A DNA stretch of 64,000 nucleotides from Aeromonas hydrophila subsp. hydrophila ATCC 7966 (GTDB taxonomy: Bacteria > Pseudomonadota > Gammaproteobacteria > Enterobacterales > Aeromonadaceae). A model generated the notes under the pieces. It was not told the origin of the DNA. It saw only the letters and a program-made list of their open reading frames with translations, and made no database searches. Position numbers and translations under genes: made by a program. The DNA is taken from positions 414,501 through 478,500 of the forward strand of contig NC_008570.1 in assembly GCF_000014805.1 (NCBI RefSeq), written 5' to 3'. Of the stretch, positions 1 to 9,859 are shown piece after piece. Within the stretch, counting starts at the first letter, position 1. Each line of letters starts with the position of its first letter.

Positions 1-2
1 TG

Positions 3-413
3 GCCGTGGGGATCCTGTTGCTGATCATGGTGGCGACCCTGGCCCGGAGCTATCTTGTCCACCGGGAGGAGGCGCTGGCCGTCAGCCTGACCCTGCTGGG
101 GGAGCAATTTGCCGAGCGCGCACAAAGGTTGCATGGGCTCTGGCTCGATCAGCGGCGTCCCGCCGTGCTGCATGTCGATGGGATGGCCTGGCAGTTTGAT
201 GAGCGTGGCTGGCCACTGGGTGCCGGTACAGTGATGACGCCGTCGGAAAACTGCCGCTGGCTGTGGGAGCAACTCATCGGTAAAGCAGCGTCGACCCAGC
301 CGCCTGTGCAGGCCTTGGCGAGTCTGGATGGCGAAGGGTGCCAGTTCGGCTGGGAGAATAATTGGCTGATTTATCAATTTTCTGACGGCAGAGTGCAACA
401 AAGCCCTGAATGA
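3..413 (+). CDS. mshF: MSHA biogenesis protein MshF (5' partial)
   Basis: The frame is open to the left edge, so the N terminus lies outside the window; the GTG at 6 is only the first start-like codon visible. What remains is one hydrophobic segment (GILLLIMVATLA) followed by about 115 residues of soluble domain, the layout of small bitopic type IV pilus assembly proteins. MshF is a poorly conserved accessory protein of the mannose-sensitive haemagglutinin pilus, usually located between mshG and mshB. Identification rests mainly on its place immediately before mshB and on its size, because the sequence itself carries no diagnostic motif. Confidence 0.7.
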   Translation, partial: AVGILLLIMVATLARSYLVHREEALAVSLTLLGEQFAERAQRLHGLWLDQRRPAVLHVDGMAWQFDERGWPLGAGTVMTPSENCRWLWEQLIGKAASTQPPVQALASLDGEGCQFGWENNWLIYQFSDGRVQQSPE

Positions 414-486
414 GGCTTGTTTTGCGATTCAGTTAAATGATTTTTTTATATCTGCATGAAATAATGCGGGTTATTACGGAGGGTCC

Positions 487-1158
487 ATGACAACAACGCG
501 ACTGGTACCAAGATATTCCGGTGTGGTGAGTCCCCATCGGGCAGCGGGTTTCTCGTTGATCGAGCTGGTGATCGTCATCGTCATCCTGGGGATCCTGGCG
601 GTCACCGCCTTGCCCCGCTTTCTCGATGTCACGGACGAAGCCAAGAAAGCCAGTGTGGAGGGGGTCTCCGGCGGGTTTGCCACCGGCGTGTCGCTGGTAC
701 GGGCTCAATGGGAGGCCGAAGGGCGCGCCAAGCAGGACAGCCTCAATACCGTGCTCTATGACGGTTCACGTTTTTATCTGACCACGCCGACCGACACCCA
801 GGTCAGCAACGGCGAGCTCTCCCCCGGTTATCCCATGGATACCTCGGCCGGTGGCGGCATCGACGTGGATCCGGCCAACCTGACGGCCCCGCGCTGTCTC
901 AAGATTTGGGAGGGTCTGCTGCAGAACCCACCCAAGGCTACCGCCAGCTTCAGCGAGGTGCGTGGTAGCGGCAATGACCTGAAATACTATGTCAGTGTGA
1001 CCAATAACGGCCTGGACTCGGTCTGCCGCTACTATCTGGTCAATAGTTTGAGTAAGGGTAGTGATGGCAAGTATCAGGATCCGCAAGGCAGTACTGATGC
1101 ATTCATGAGTTTCAGTTACCGTCCGGCTTCCGGTCAGGTGACCACCAATATCAATTGA
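487..1158 (+). CDS. mshB: MSHA minor pilin MshB
   Basis: A type IV pilin-like protein of 223 residues with a long basic leader of about 20 residues, then a prepilin peptidase site of the form AAG/FSLIELV. The conserved Glu5 of the mature chain and a hydrophobic N-terminal helix (VIVIVILGILAVTALP) follow. The C-terminal part has paired cysteines, as in pseudopilins. The product is presumably processed by PilD and inserted into or primes the MSHA pilus. The start is set by a strong GGAGGG about 6 bases upstream. It lies 73 bp after mshF and just ahead of mshA, the order found in Vibrio and Shewanella MSHA loci. Confidence 0.88.
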   Translation: MTTTRLVPRYSGVVSPHRAAGFSLIELVIVIVILGILAVTALPRFLDVTDEAKKASVEGVSGGFATGVSLVRAQWEAEGRAKQDSLNTVLYDGSRFYLTTPTDTQVSNGELSPGYPMDTSAGGGIDVDPANLTAPRCLKIWEGLLQNPPKATASFSEVRGSGNDLKYYVSVTNNGLDSVCRYYLVNSLSKGSDGKYQDPQGSTDAFMSFSYRPASGQVTTNIN

Positions 1159-1172
1159 CAGAGGAAAGTAAT

Positions 1173-1610
1173 ATGAAAAAACAGGCGGGTTTTACCCTGA
1201 TCGAACTGGTCATCGTGATCATCATTCTGGGTATCCTGGCAGTGACCGCTGCTCCCAAGTTCCTGAATTTGCAGGATGATGCCAAGAAGTCCGCTGCTCA
1301 GGGCGTACAGGCCGCAGTCAGCAGCTCAGCTCAGCTGGTTTACAGCAAGTCAGCACTGGAAGGTAAAGAGCGTGCTAGTAGCGCAGTGGTTACTGGTTCT
1401 GACGGTACAGAGATTAAAACTGTCTATGGTTATCCGGAAGCAACCGATGATGGGATCAAGAATGCAGTCACCATTGATGGTTCTTGGAGTGGTAAAGCGT
1501 CTGCTAATAACTCCTATGTCTTCTCGACCAGTAGTTCCAAATGTACTGTGAATTACACTGCTGCATCCGAAACTTCCGCCGCAGCGACAACTTTGAACGG
1601 TTGTGATTGA
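1173..1610 (+). CDS. mshA: MSHA major pilin MshA
   Basis: Prepilin of 145 residues with the short leader MKKQAG, cleavage before FTLIELV, Glu5 and the hydrophobic polymerisation helix. Two cysteines near the C terminus (SSKCT and NGCD) would close the D-loop disulphide. A Ser/Thr/Ala-rich globular domain is typical of the major subunit. I chose the ATG at 1173 because GAGGAAAG lies 5-12 bases upstream; a longer reading from TTG 1155 would overlap mshB and spoil the leader. It is followed directly by a hairpin terminator (1620-1644) that probably keeps mshA transcript levels above those of the minor pilins downstream. MSHA pili mediate surface attachment and biofilm formation. Confidence 0.92.
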   Translation: MKKQAGFTLIELVIVIIILGILAVTAAPKFLNLQDDAKKSAAQGVQAAVSSSAQLVYSKSALEGKERASSAVVTGSDGTEIKTVYGYPEATDDGIKNAVTIDGSWSGKASANNSYVFSTSSSKCTVNYTAASETSAAATTLNGCD

Positions 1611-1619
1611 TAGATATCA

Positions 1620-1644
1620 GGCGAGGCCAAGTGCCTCGCCTTTT
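1620..1644 (+). terminator. Intrinsic terminator/attenuator after mshA
   Basis: Perfect 8-bp inverted repeat GGCGAGGC/GCCTCGCC with a 5-base loop followed by TTTT. It lies between mshA and mshC inside an otherwise continuous pilus operon, so it most likely acts as a partial terminator that reduces expression of the minor pilin genes. Confidence 0.8.
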
Positions 1645-1657
1645 ATAAGAGATTTCA

Positions 1658-2149
1658 ATGCGCAGAGGCTTCACTCTGATTGAACTGGTTATTGTGATCC
1701 TGTTGCTGGGGATTCTGGCCGCCTTTGCCGTGCCCAAATTGCTGGGCAAAGGCGGCTTTGAAACCCAAACCCTTCGTGATGAGCTGCTGACCCGGCTGCG
1801 GCTGGTGCAGACCATCAACATGCATGAACCCGCCGACCGCTGTACCCAGCTGGTGGTGGAGGCTTCCCGTTTTGCCCATATCACGCTGGCGGTTGCCGGT
1901 GGGGCATGCCCGGATCCTGGCCCCATGACCGACTGGAGCGACAATCAGCGCACCCGTGGCCGCCTTGTGACCCCTTCCGCCGGTATGGCAGTCTCCCTCA
2001 ATAACGCCAGCAGTTTCGTGATCCGTTTTGATCAGATGGGCAGGCCGTTCGGCAGCTGTGCCACGGGTTGTACTCTGCTGGTGAGCGATGGCCGCGAAAC
2101 CGGCCGCCTCAAGATAGAGTCCGAGGGCTATATCCATGAGAGCCCCTGA
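1658..2149 (+). CDS. mshC: MSHA minor pilin MshC
   Basis: Prepilin-like protein of 163 residues. The leader is only MRRG, followed by FTLIELVIVILLLGILAAFA. The soluble domain contains cysteine pairs (RCTQ, GACP, SCATGC). Predicted minor pilin or pseudopilin of the MSHA pilus, cleaved by prepilin peptidase and held in the inner membrane before assembly. It starts 14 bases beyond the mshA terminator, and its 3' end overlaps the mshD start by 14 bases, suggesting translational coupling. The assignment as MshC rests on gene order as well as the pilin signature. Confidence 0.86.
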   Translation: MRRGFTLIELVIVILLLGILAAFAVPKLLGKGGFETQTLRDELLTRLRLVQTINMHEPADRCTQLVVEASRFAHITLAVAGGACPDPGPMTDWSDNQRTRGRLVTPSAGMAVSLNNASSFVIRFDQMGRPFGSCATGCTLLVSDGRETGRLKIESEGYIHESP

Positions 2150-2699
2150 GCGCGGTTTTACCCTGATCGAGCTGATCGTCGGCATAGTGCTGCTGGCGGT
2201 GGCACTGACCGGCATCCTCGGCCTGTTGATCAATCAGGCTCCCCAGGCGGTGGATCCGGTGCAGCAGGTGCGGGCCGCCCAGCTGGCCCAGCGCCTGGCG
2301 GGCGAGATCCAGCAAACATCGTTCGATGAACAGTCGGATCACAACGGTGGCCGTTATCGCTGCGGTGAGGTGGTGGCCGGCGTCACCATTCAGGCCTGCT
2401 CGACCCACTATGGCCCGGACGGTGAGCCTGCCCCCTACATGTTCAACGACGTGGACGATTTCGATACTGCTGGCAGCTGGAAAGATGCCAGCTTCTACAC
2501 CCAGACCGGCGGCATCATCGCCAGCGACGAGTATCGCAACTATCAAGTCCGGATTGCGGTGAGCCCGGTCGACTTCAGTGATGGAACATTCAAAAACACC
2601 TGTACTGCCCCCTGTTCGGTGGGCAAGCGCATCGATCTGCAGGTGCGCCTGCCTGACGAGAGCGTGCTCGACTTCTCCTTCTATCGGGGCAACTACTGA
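2136..2699 (+). CDS. mshD: MSHA minor pilin MshD
   Basis: Prepilin-like protein of 187 residues beginning MRAPERG/FTLIELIVGIVLLAV, with Glu5 conserved. The periplasmic domain has four cysteines. It overlaps mshC by 14 bases, and its TGA shares bases with the mshO ATG (TGATG). Predicted to join the initiating minor-pilin complex together with MshB, MshC, MshO and MshP. Name taken from the conserved order B-A-C-D-O-P-Q. Confidence 0.86.
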   Translation: MRAPERGFTLIELIVGIVLLAVALTGILGLLINQAPQAVDPVQQVRAAQLAQRLAGEIQQTSFDEQSDHNGGRYRCGEVVAGVTIQACSTHYGPDGEPAPYMFNDVDDFDTAGSWKDASFYTQTGGIIASDEYRNYQVRIAVSPVDFSDGTFKNTCTAPCSVGKRIDLQVRLPDESVLDFSFYRGNY

Positions 2700-3520
2700 T
2701 GCGGACGGCGAGCGGTTTTACCCTGATCGAACTGGTGATGGTGATCCTGCTGCTGGGGATCATGGCCACCTTCGCCAGCCAGTTCATCGGCATCGGCACC
2801 CAGATCTACGGCGATGCCAGCAGCCGCGAACAGCTGATGAGTGATGCCCGCTTCGCCATGGAGCGGCTCAACCGCGAGGTGCGCGATGCGTTGCCGGGCT
2901 CCGAGCGGATTGAAGCCCTGGATGGCAGCTGGGATGACAGCGGTCCCTGCCTGCGTTTCTGGCCCATCAGCACCTCCAGCCGCTATCTTGCGCTCAACCG
3001 GGCCCAGTCCGGCAGCACATCCACCCTGGAACTGGTGATGGCAATCCCCGCCTCTGCGGCCAATCCACTCAACCAGGATGCCAATGCGGTCAAGGTCGGG
3101 GATCTGATGGTGGTCTTCCCGATGCCGACGTCAGCGGCCGGCTCACTGGTCAATGGCTGTGAATATGGCCGCTGTGTCGCCAGGGTCACCGAGGTGCTGG
3201 CGCCGGTATCGGGGGCGCAGACCGTTCGCTATATCAGTGGCGAAACCCTGGCCGGGATCTCGCCCGGCAGCCGGGTTTATTTTGCCAATCAGCAGGTACG
3301 CTACTGCGTGGAAGGCAGCACGATGACGCGATCCAGCGCCGCGATCGATGCCCCTGTTGCAGCGGGTGTGCTGATGGCTGAGTCGCTTCGTGCCGGCAAC
3401 TTCTATCGGGAGGTCTCGGCCTTCAATGCCGAAGGAGCGTTTGGCGTGCGGCTGGTGTTCGAACGCCAGGGCGAAGCGGTCACCTTCAACCACAAGCTGG
3501 GGGTCTTCAATGTTCCCTGA
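2699..3520 (+). CDS. mshO: MSHA biogenesis protein MshO
   Basis: Prepilin-like protein of 273 residues (MRTASG/FTLIELVMVILLLGIMATFAS) with a large soluble domain. Larger than ordinary minor pilins, it resembles GspJ/PilW-type pseudopilins, which sit near the pilus tip. The start codon overlaps the mshD stop and the 3' end overlaps mshP by 11 bases, so the genes are tightly coupled. Confidence 0.86.
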   Translation: MRTASGFTLIELVMVILLLGIMATFASQFIGIGTQIYGDASSREQLMSDARFAMERLNREVRDALPGSERIEALDGSWDDSGPCLRFWPISTSSRYLALNRAQSGSTSTLELVMAIPASAANPLNQDANAVKVGDLMVVFPMPTSAAGSLVNGCEYGRCVARVTEVLAPVSGAQTVRYISGETLAGISPGSRVYFANQQVRYCVEGSTMTRSSAAIDAPVAAGVLMAESLRAGNFYREVSAFNAEGAFGVRLVFERQGEAVTFNHKLGVFNVP

Positions 3521-3980
3521 GCGGCGCCAGAGCAAGAAGATGGGGGGCAGTGCCCTGATGATCGCCCTGTTCGTGATCGTGGTGATGGCCATGTTGGCGG
3601 CGGCCATGGGGCGCTTTTTGCTCGACAGCAGCGAGAAGAATACGGTGGAGGTGCGCAGCGTGCGTGCCTTGCTGGCGGCCCAGAGCGGGTTGGAAGTGGC
3701 GCTCTATCGGCTGTTTCCCAACCGGACGGCGGCCCAGCCCCAGCCACCTGCGGTGTGTGAGTCGAGCAGAACGATCAGCTTCACCGGCAATCCGGGGCTG
3801 ATCGACTGTCAGGCGGTGGTGCAGTGCCGCAGTGTCTCGGCGACCTATAACGGCGTGACCAGTACCGGCTATCGCCTCCAGAGTGTCGGCACCTGCGGTT
3901 TGCGCAATGACCTGACCAGTGCCAGTCCAGACTTCAGGGTGAGCCGCACCTTGATGGTCGAAGCGTATGACGGAGGCTGA
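3510..3980 (+). CDS. mshP: MSHA biogenesis protein MshP
   Basis: A PilX/GspK-like protein of 156 residues. After a basic stretch (MFPERRQSKKMGG) comes SALMIALFVIVVMAMLAAA, the N-terminal helix without the usual pilin Glu5, as in PilX-like proteins. The ATG at 3510 keeps this leader and overlaps the mshO end by 11 bases; the open frame begins much further upstream inside mshO, but those starts would remove the leader. Followed immediately by mshQ. Confidence 0.82.
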   Translation: MFPERRQSKKMGGSALMIALFVIVVMAMLAAAMGRFLLDSSEKNTVEVRSVRALLAAQSGLEVALYRLFPNRTAAQPQPPAVCESSRTISFTGNPGLIDCQAVVQCRSVSATYNGVTSTGYRLQSVGTCGLRNDLTSASPDFRVSRTLMVEAYDGG

Positions 3981-3982
3981 TG

Positions 3983-6900
3983 ATGAAATGGCTGTGGGCG
4001 CTGGCCCTCTTCACTAGCCAGGTCTGGGCGTTCGATCCCATCGATACCGGCTCGCTCTTCCCGGCCGTGGTGCAGGGCCATCATGGCAACAACAACGATG
4101 CCTGCCACCAGATCAACGGATACCAGCTGATCCAGCTCAACAACGCCAAGATCAATGGTAGCGGCGGGCTGCCACTCAACTTCTGCTCCATCCAGCCGGA
4201 TCAGAACAACACGCGGCGCTGCGACGATGGTGCTGGCGGCTACAAGGTCTGTACCGTCACCGGCAGTGACATTCGCGGGCTGGCGCTGAACGGCAACAAC
4301 GCCTTCCCCTCCAACAATGCCAATACGACCCAGACCTGCTCGTCCGGCTCGCAGAGTGCTTCCAGCGCGGCTTATGACACCATGACGGTGGAAAGCTGCA
4401 CCATGACTTTCCCCAGCCGCAGCACCTATCAGTTCAAAACCCTGACGGTGCGCAACAACGCGACCCTGGTGCTGGGCGAGGGGGATTATTTTATCGACCG
4501 CCTGAACCTGGACAACGGCACCATCCGTCTCTCCGGCAGCGGGACCACCCGGATCTTCGTCAACCAGGACGTGAAGCTGGTCAACACGGTCAGTATCAAC
4601 GCCAACAACCAGGGCAGCCTCATCTGGGTGAACTACAACAACATGGTGATCGACAACAGCACCACGTTTTATGGTTACCTCTATACCGACGGGCTGCTCA
4701 ACATGAACAACAATGCCACCGTCTATGGCAAGGTGACGGCCGGCTACCTGAAGATGGATGCTCAATCCAGCATCAATACGGCGGTGTTGCCGCCTATGCT
4801 GACCTGTTTTGCCGATGGCTTCGACAGCGCCCAGATCAACCCGGACAGCTGGGTGGTGGCCCAGCGCAACAACAGCACCCTGCCATCGGTACAGAACGGC
4901 CGTCTGCGCCTCACCCAGAACATTACCGATCAGGCCACTTCGGCCACTTTCCAGCGCCTCTTCCCGGGGGCTGGCAACCTGGTGACGGTCGAATTCGATC
5001 AATACGCCTACAAGACTTCCGGCACGAGCGGGGCGGACGGCATGGCGGTGGTGCTTTCGGATGCCACCCTGACGCCGCAACCGGGGGCGTTTGGTGGCCC
5101 GCTGGGCTATGGCTACAAGACCGGGATCAGCGGCTTTGCCGGCGGTTGGCTCGGGGTGGGGCTCGACGAGTACGGCAACTATGCCAACGAGGGGGGAAGT
5201 ACCAACCTGGGGTCGCGGCCGCAGGCGGTCTCCATCCGTGGTTCGGGGTCGGGCACCTCGGGTTACCGTTATCTGACGGGGACGGCCAGCAACCTGAACC
5301 CGCCCGTCGACAGCGGCACCAACGGCAACCGGCCCCATCGCTATCGCATCACGGTCGACTCCCGGGTGGCTGGCAGCTCGCTGGCCACGGTGGAACGGGA
5401 TACCGGGGCTGGTTACAGCTCCCTGATCGGCCCCATCAACATGACGAGCCAGACCGGTCAGGCGGCGGTGCCGGCTAATTTCCTGCTCTCCCTGACCGGC
5501 TCCACCGGTTCGGTGACCAACTTTCACGAGATAGACAACGTGCGGATCTGCGCCCTGCGCTCCAACCCGGTGGGGGTGCAGATCGACCACTTCCAGCTCG
5601 ATCACTCGGGTCAGGCGCTGACCTGCAATCCGGAGACGGTGACGGTCAAGGCATGCGCCGATGCGGCTTGTACCACTCTGATCACCGACCCTGTGACCGC
5701 GACCCTGAGTCTGGAGCCGGTTTCCAGCAGCAATGGCTGGGTTGGCGGCAATACGGTGACCTTCAGTGGCGGTTCCACGACTGTTCAACTGCGCAACAAC
5801 ACCGCCACTTCGGTCACCATAGGGGTATCCGGTTCGGTTCCGGCTACCAAGCCGTTCAGCACAACCTTGTGCAAGGCTGGCGCCGGGACACCCAGTGCGG
5901 CTGCCTGTACCCTGAATTTTGCCGATAGCGGTTTCTTCTTCGATGTGCCGGATACCTACTCGAACCAGCCGCAGACAGTAGCCATCAAGGCGGTCAAGAA
6001 GAGCGACGTGACCAAGCAGTGCGTGCCGGGTTTTGCCAATCAGAGCAAGAGCGTCAAGTTCTGGAGCAGCTATGTTTCGCCGGCCAGCAATAACTACAAC
6101 AGCAGAATGAGCGTCAACAACAGCGTGATCGGCACCAGCCAGGGCAATGCCACTGCGCTCTCCCTCAGCTTCGATGCCCAGGGGCAGTCGAGCATGACGG
6201 TCAAGTATCCAGATGCCGGCAAGGTTCAGCTGGATGCCCGCTACGACGGCACGGGCAGTGAGGCGGGGCTGGTGATGCTCGGTTCGGATCAGTTTGTGGC
6301 GCGTCCGGTCGGCTTGTGCATTACGCCCCCGCAAGGCGTCTGCGCGGCAGGGGACAGCAGTTGCCCGGTGTTCAAGAAGGCGGGAGACACCTTCCAGGTA
6401 GATATCAAGGCCATGGCCTGGGAATCGGTCAACGATGGGGATATTTGTGCCGGGAACCAGACCACGCCCAACTTTGTCCTGTCCAATATTGCTCTGGGCA
6501 GCACCTTGGTGGCGCCAAACCCCGGCACCAATGCAGCGGTGGGAACGGCTACCTATAACCATGTTCCCGCGAGCAACAGCCTCAACAGCGTCACCCAGAC
6601 GGTGAGCGAGGTGGGGGTGTTCAGGATGACGGCCACCCCGCAGGCCAATGCTTATTTCACCTATACCATCCCTCCCGCCAGCAGTGTGCCGGTGGGCCGC
6701 TTCGTACCCTGGGACTTTAATCTGTTCAGCGGGACCGTGACCCCCGCCTGTGGCGGTTTCAGCTATATGAGTCAGCCGTTTGGCGTGAAGATGCGTCTGC
6801 AGGCTCGCAACAAGCAGGGCGGGGTGACTCTCAATTACCGCGACGCCTTTGCCAGAGGGCTGCTCTATCTGGTCGCTGCCGACAACAAGGACGGCATCGA

Positions 6901-7666
6901 TCGAACCGATCGGATCGGCAGCCTGGCGACCAACTGGCAGGCTGGCGAGGTCATTTTCGATGGCAGCAGCCGGTTTGCCCGTCTGGCAGAGCGGACGCCG
7001 TCGCTCACCACGCCGGAAGAGCCCTTTTTCAAGCTACGATTCGGGTTGCGCGTCATCGATGGTGAAAACCCGTCGATCACGACCCTGACCGGAATGAACA
7101 TGAACACAGGCGTGTCGGGTGACTGCCAGGTCGGTGTGACCTGCAATGCGAAGCAGCTGAGCATCCCGGCAGTGATTGATGACACCATGGTTGCCTACTA
7201 CGGCAGGGTGCTGGCCGGTACGGATCGTGGCGCCGCCAGCGAGCCGCTGTCGCTCTCCTTGCTGATGCAGTACTACCAGAACGGCGCCTGGAGCCGCAAT
7301 GAGGCAGATGTGTGCAGCACGCTCTCGCTGGCCAATGACGGCGTGCTCTTTACCGATGATACCCAGCACTATGATGTGGCCAGTGGCGATCTGGTGTTGG
7401 GAACGACGGCCAGGATTAGAGTCGGACTGGGAGCCCCTTCGCCAGGGGCCGTCGTAGGGAAGGCCGACAAGGGAGAGTTGCTGTTCCACTTTGGCGCTCC
7501 TCAGTTCGCGGTACGCGTGCCATATAGCATCGTGCTGGAAAAACAACCGCAACAGCCGCGTTGGCTGGCCGATCCGGGGAACCTGAACAGCCTGCTGGGT
7601 GAGGCCATCTTCGGCTCCAGCCGGGGTAATGACAGAATTATTTATCGGCGCGAAGTGATGCACTGA
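3983..7666 (+). CDS. mshQ: MSHA tip adhesin-like protein MshQ
   Basis: A secreted protein of about 1227 residues with a short signal peptide (MKWLWALALFTSQVWA, then FDP). Region about 80-270 is Asn/Gly/Ser-rich with repeating short strands resembling a beta-solenoid. Region about 275-530 starts CFADGFDSA and resembles a concanavalin A-like lectin fold. The C-terminal half, with regularly spaced cysteines, looks like the DUF6701 domain found in MshQ proteins. It closes the pilus operon and is the best candidate for the adhesive tip. Two ATGs are adjacent (3980, 3983); GGAGG at 3972-3976 is 6 bases before 3983, so I prefer the latter. A minus-strand open frame of almost 900 codons across it is a coding shadow. 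Confidence 0.85.
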   Translation: MKWLWALALFTSQVWAFDPIDTGSLFPAVVQGHHGNNNDACHQINGYQLIQLNNAKINGSGGLPLNFCSIQPDQNNTRRCDDGAGGYKVCTVTGSDIRGLALNGNNAFPSNNANTTQTCSSGSQSASSAAYDTMTVESCTMTFPSRSTYQFKTLTVRNNATLVLGEGDYFIDRLNLDNGTIRLSGSGTTRIFVNQDVKLVNTVSINANNQGSLIWVNYNNMVIDNSTTFYGYLYTDGLLNMNNNATVYGKVTAGYLKMDAQSSINTAVLPPMLTCFADGFDSAQINPDSWVVAQRNNSTLPSVQNGRLRLTQNITDQATSATFQRLFPGAGNLVTVEFDQYAYKTSGTSGADGMAVVLSDATLTPQPGAFGGPLGYGYKTGISGFAGGWLGVGLDEYGNYANEGGSTNLGSRPQAVSIRGSGSGTSGYRYLTGTASNLNPPVDSGTNGNRPHRYRITVDSRVAGSSLATVERDTGAGYSSLIGPINMTSQTGQAAVPANFLLSLTGSTGSVTNFHEIDNVRICALRSNPVGVQIDHFQLDHSGQALTCNPETVTVKACADAACTTLITDPVTATLSLEPVSSSNGWVGGNTVTFSGGSTTVQLRNNTATSVTIGVSGSVPATKPFSTTLCKAGAGTPSAAACTLNFADSGFFFDVPDTYSNQPQTVAIKAVKKSDVTKQCVPGFANQSKSVKFWSSYVSPASNNYNSRMSVNNSVIGTSQGNATALSLSFDAQGQSSMTVKYPDAGKVQLDARYDGTGSEAGLVMLGSDQFVARPVGLCITPPQGVCAAGDSSCPVFKKAGDTFQVDIKAMAWESVNDGDICAGNQTTPNFVLSNIALGSTLVAPNPGTNAAVGTATYNHVPASNSLNSVTQTVSEVGVFRMTATPQANAYFTYTIPPASSVPVGRFVPWDFNLFSGTVTPACGGFSYMSQPFGVKMRLQARNKQGGVTLNYRDAFARGLLYLVAADNKDGIDRTDRIGSLATNWQAGEVIFDGSSRFARLAERTPSLTTPEEPFFKLRFGLRVIDGENPSITTLTGMNMNTGVSGDCQVGVTCNAKQLSIPAVIDDTMVAYYGRVLAGTDRGAASEPLSLSLLMQYYQNGAWSRNEADVCSTLSLANDGVLFTDDTQHYDVASGDLVLGTTARIRVGLGAPSPGAVVGKADKGELLFHFGAPQFAVRVPYSIVLEKQPQQPRWLADPGNLNSLLGEAIFGSSRGNDRIIYRREVMH

Positions 7667-7796
7667 GCGGGGAGTTGGGGCGGATCTGTCACCTTCGCCC
7701 ACCTATCCCCTTGTTTATTAGCGTTTGTCGGCTTGTGCGGGTGAGTGATGACTCGCATTTTTGTCGCGCCTGATGGGTTGGCGACAGTTTGAGCGC

Positions 7797-7825
7797 TTGC
7801 CGATTGGGGTGGGCATTGGTAAAGT
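7797..7825 (+). promoter_or_regulatory. Candidate sigma70 promoter for mreB
   Basis: TTGCCG (7797-7802), a 17-base spacer and TAAAGT (7820-7825) lie about 45 bases before the mreB start. The spacing is ideal but the -10 match is only moderate, so this is a candidate found by eye. Confidence 0.3.
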
Positions 7826-7828
7826 TAG

Positions 7829-8911
<1,083 letters not shown>

Positions 8912-8918
8912 GACCCAA

Positions 8919-8945
8919 AGCCGGCCAGCGTGCCGGCTCTTTTTT
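8919..8945 (+). terminator. Terminator/attenuator between mreB and mreC
   Basis: AGCCGGC/GCCGGCT, a 7-bp stem with a 6-base loop, followed by CTTTTTT. It begins 8 bases after the mreB stop and ends 9 bases before mreC, so it probably terminates most mreB transcripts and lets some continue into mreCD. Confidence 0.85.
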
Positions 8946-8953
8946 GACGACCC

Positions 8954-9859
8954 ATGAAACCCATTTTTGGTAGAGGCCCTTCGCTTCAGTTACGGTTGTT
9001 TCTCGCCGTCATCATCTCCATTGCTGCCATCGTAGCGGACTCCCGCTTCGGTGTGTTCAGCCACGTCCGCGTCTACCTCAGTTCGCTCGTCAGTCCGCTG
9101 CAATATATGGCCAATGCGCCGGGTATCATGCTCGACACCATGTCGACCCAGGTGCAGACCCGGGCCGGCCTCATCGAGCAGACCAAGCAGCAGGAACAAC
9201 AGCTGTTCACCCTGCGCTCACGCCTGCTCAAGATGGATCATCTGGAGCACGAGAACCAGCGCCTGCGCGAGCTGCTGGGTTCGCCGGTGCACAAGGAGTC
9301 CCGCAAGATGGTGGCCGAGCTGCTGTCAGTGGATTCCGACCCCTTCAGCCATCAGGTGCTGATCAACAAGGGGGCGCTGGACGGTGTCTACAACGGCCAG
9401 CCGGTGATCAACGATCAGGGGGTGATAGGTCAGGTGCTGCACGTGGGTTCCACCACCAGCCGCGTCCTGCTGATCACCGACTCCAGCCACGGCATCCCGG
9501 TGCGGGTGCTGCGCAACGACCTGCGCGCCATAGCCTCCGGCAGCGGCGAGCTGGACAAGCTGGAGCTGCGCAACCTGCCGCGCAACACCGACGTCCAGGT
9601 CGGCGATCTGCTGGTCACCTCGGGCCTTGGCGGCCGCTTCCCGGAAGGTTATCCGGTGGCGACCGTGACCCGCTCCGACTACGTGGAGGGCAAACCCTTC
9701 GCCCAGGTCGAGGCCAAGCCGCTGGTGGCGCTGGATCGCTTGCGCTATCTGCTGCTGCTGTGGACCGACAAGAAACCGGAAGTGCATGACGATGAAGAGG
9801 CGCCGACCCCTGCGGCAGCCCCGGCTGCGGCGCCTTCGGCTGCGGGAGCGACGCGCTGA
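8954..9859 (+). CDS. mreC: Rod-shape determining protein MreC
   Basis: Bitopic elongasome protein of 301 residues. A short cytoplasmic N terminus precedes one membrane helix (LRLFLAVIISIAAIVA), then a coiled coil at about 70-110 (EQTKQQEQQLFTLRSRLLKM) and the paired beta-barrel periplasmic domain. The C-terminal tail is Ala/Pro-rich and low-complexity. MreC links cytoplasmic MreB to PBP2/RodA. The stop overlaps the mreD ATG. Confidence 0.95.
   Translation: MKPIFGRGPSLQLRLFLAVIISIAAIVADSRFGVFSHVRVYLSSLVSPLQYMANAPGIMLDTMSTQVQTRAGLIEQTKQQEQQLFTLRSRLLKMDHLEHENQRLRELLGSPVHKESRKMVAELLSVDSDPFSHQVLINKGALDGVYNGQPVINDQGVIGQVLHVGSTTSRVLLITDSSHGIPVRVLRNDLRAIASGSGELDKLELRNLPRNTDVQVGDLLVTSGLGGRFPEGYPVATVTRSDYVEGKPFAQVEAKPLVALDRLRYLLLLWTDKKPEVHDDEEAPTPAAAPAAAPSAAGATR

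Noticed and set aside
3869..6562. 897-codon minus-strand open frame across mshP and mshQ
   Set aside because: It is antisense to well-supported pilus genes, has a composition rich in Arg/Gly/His/Val as in GC-rich shadows, and has no recognisable domain.
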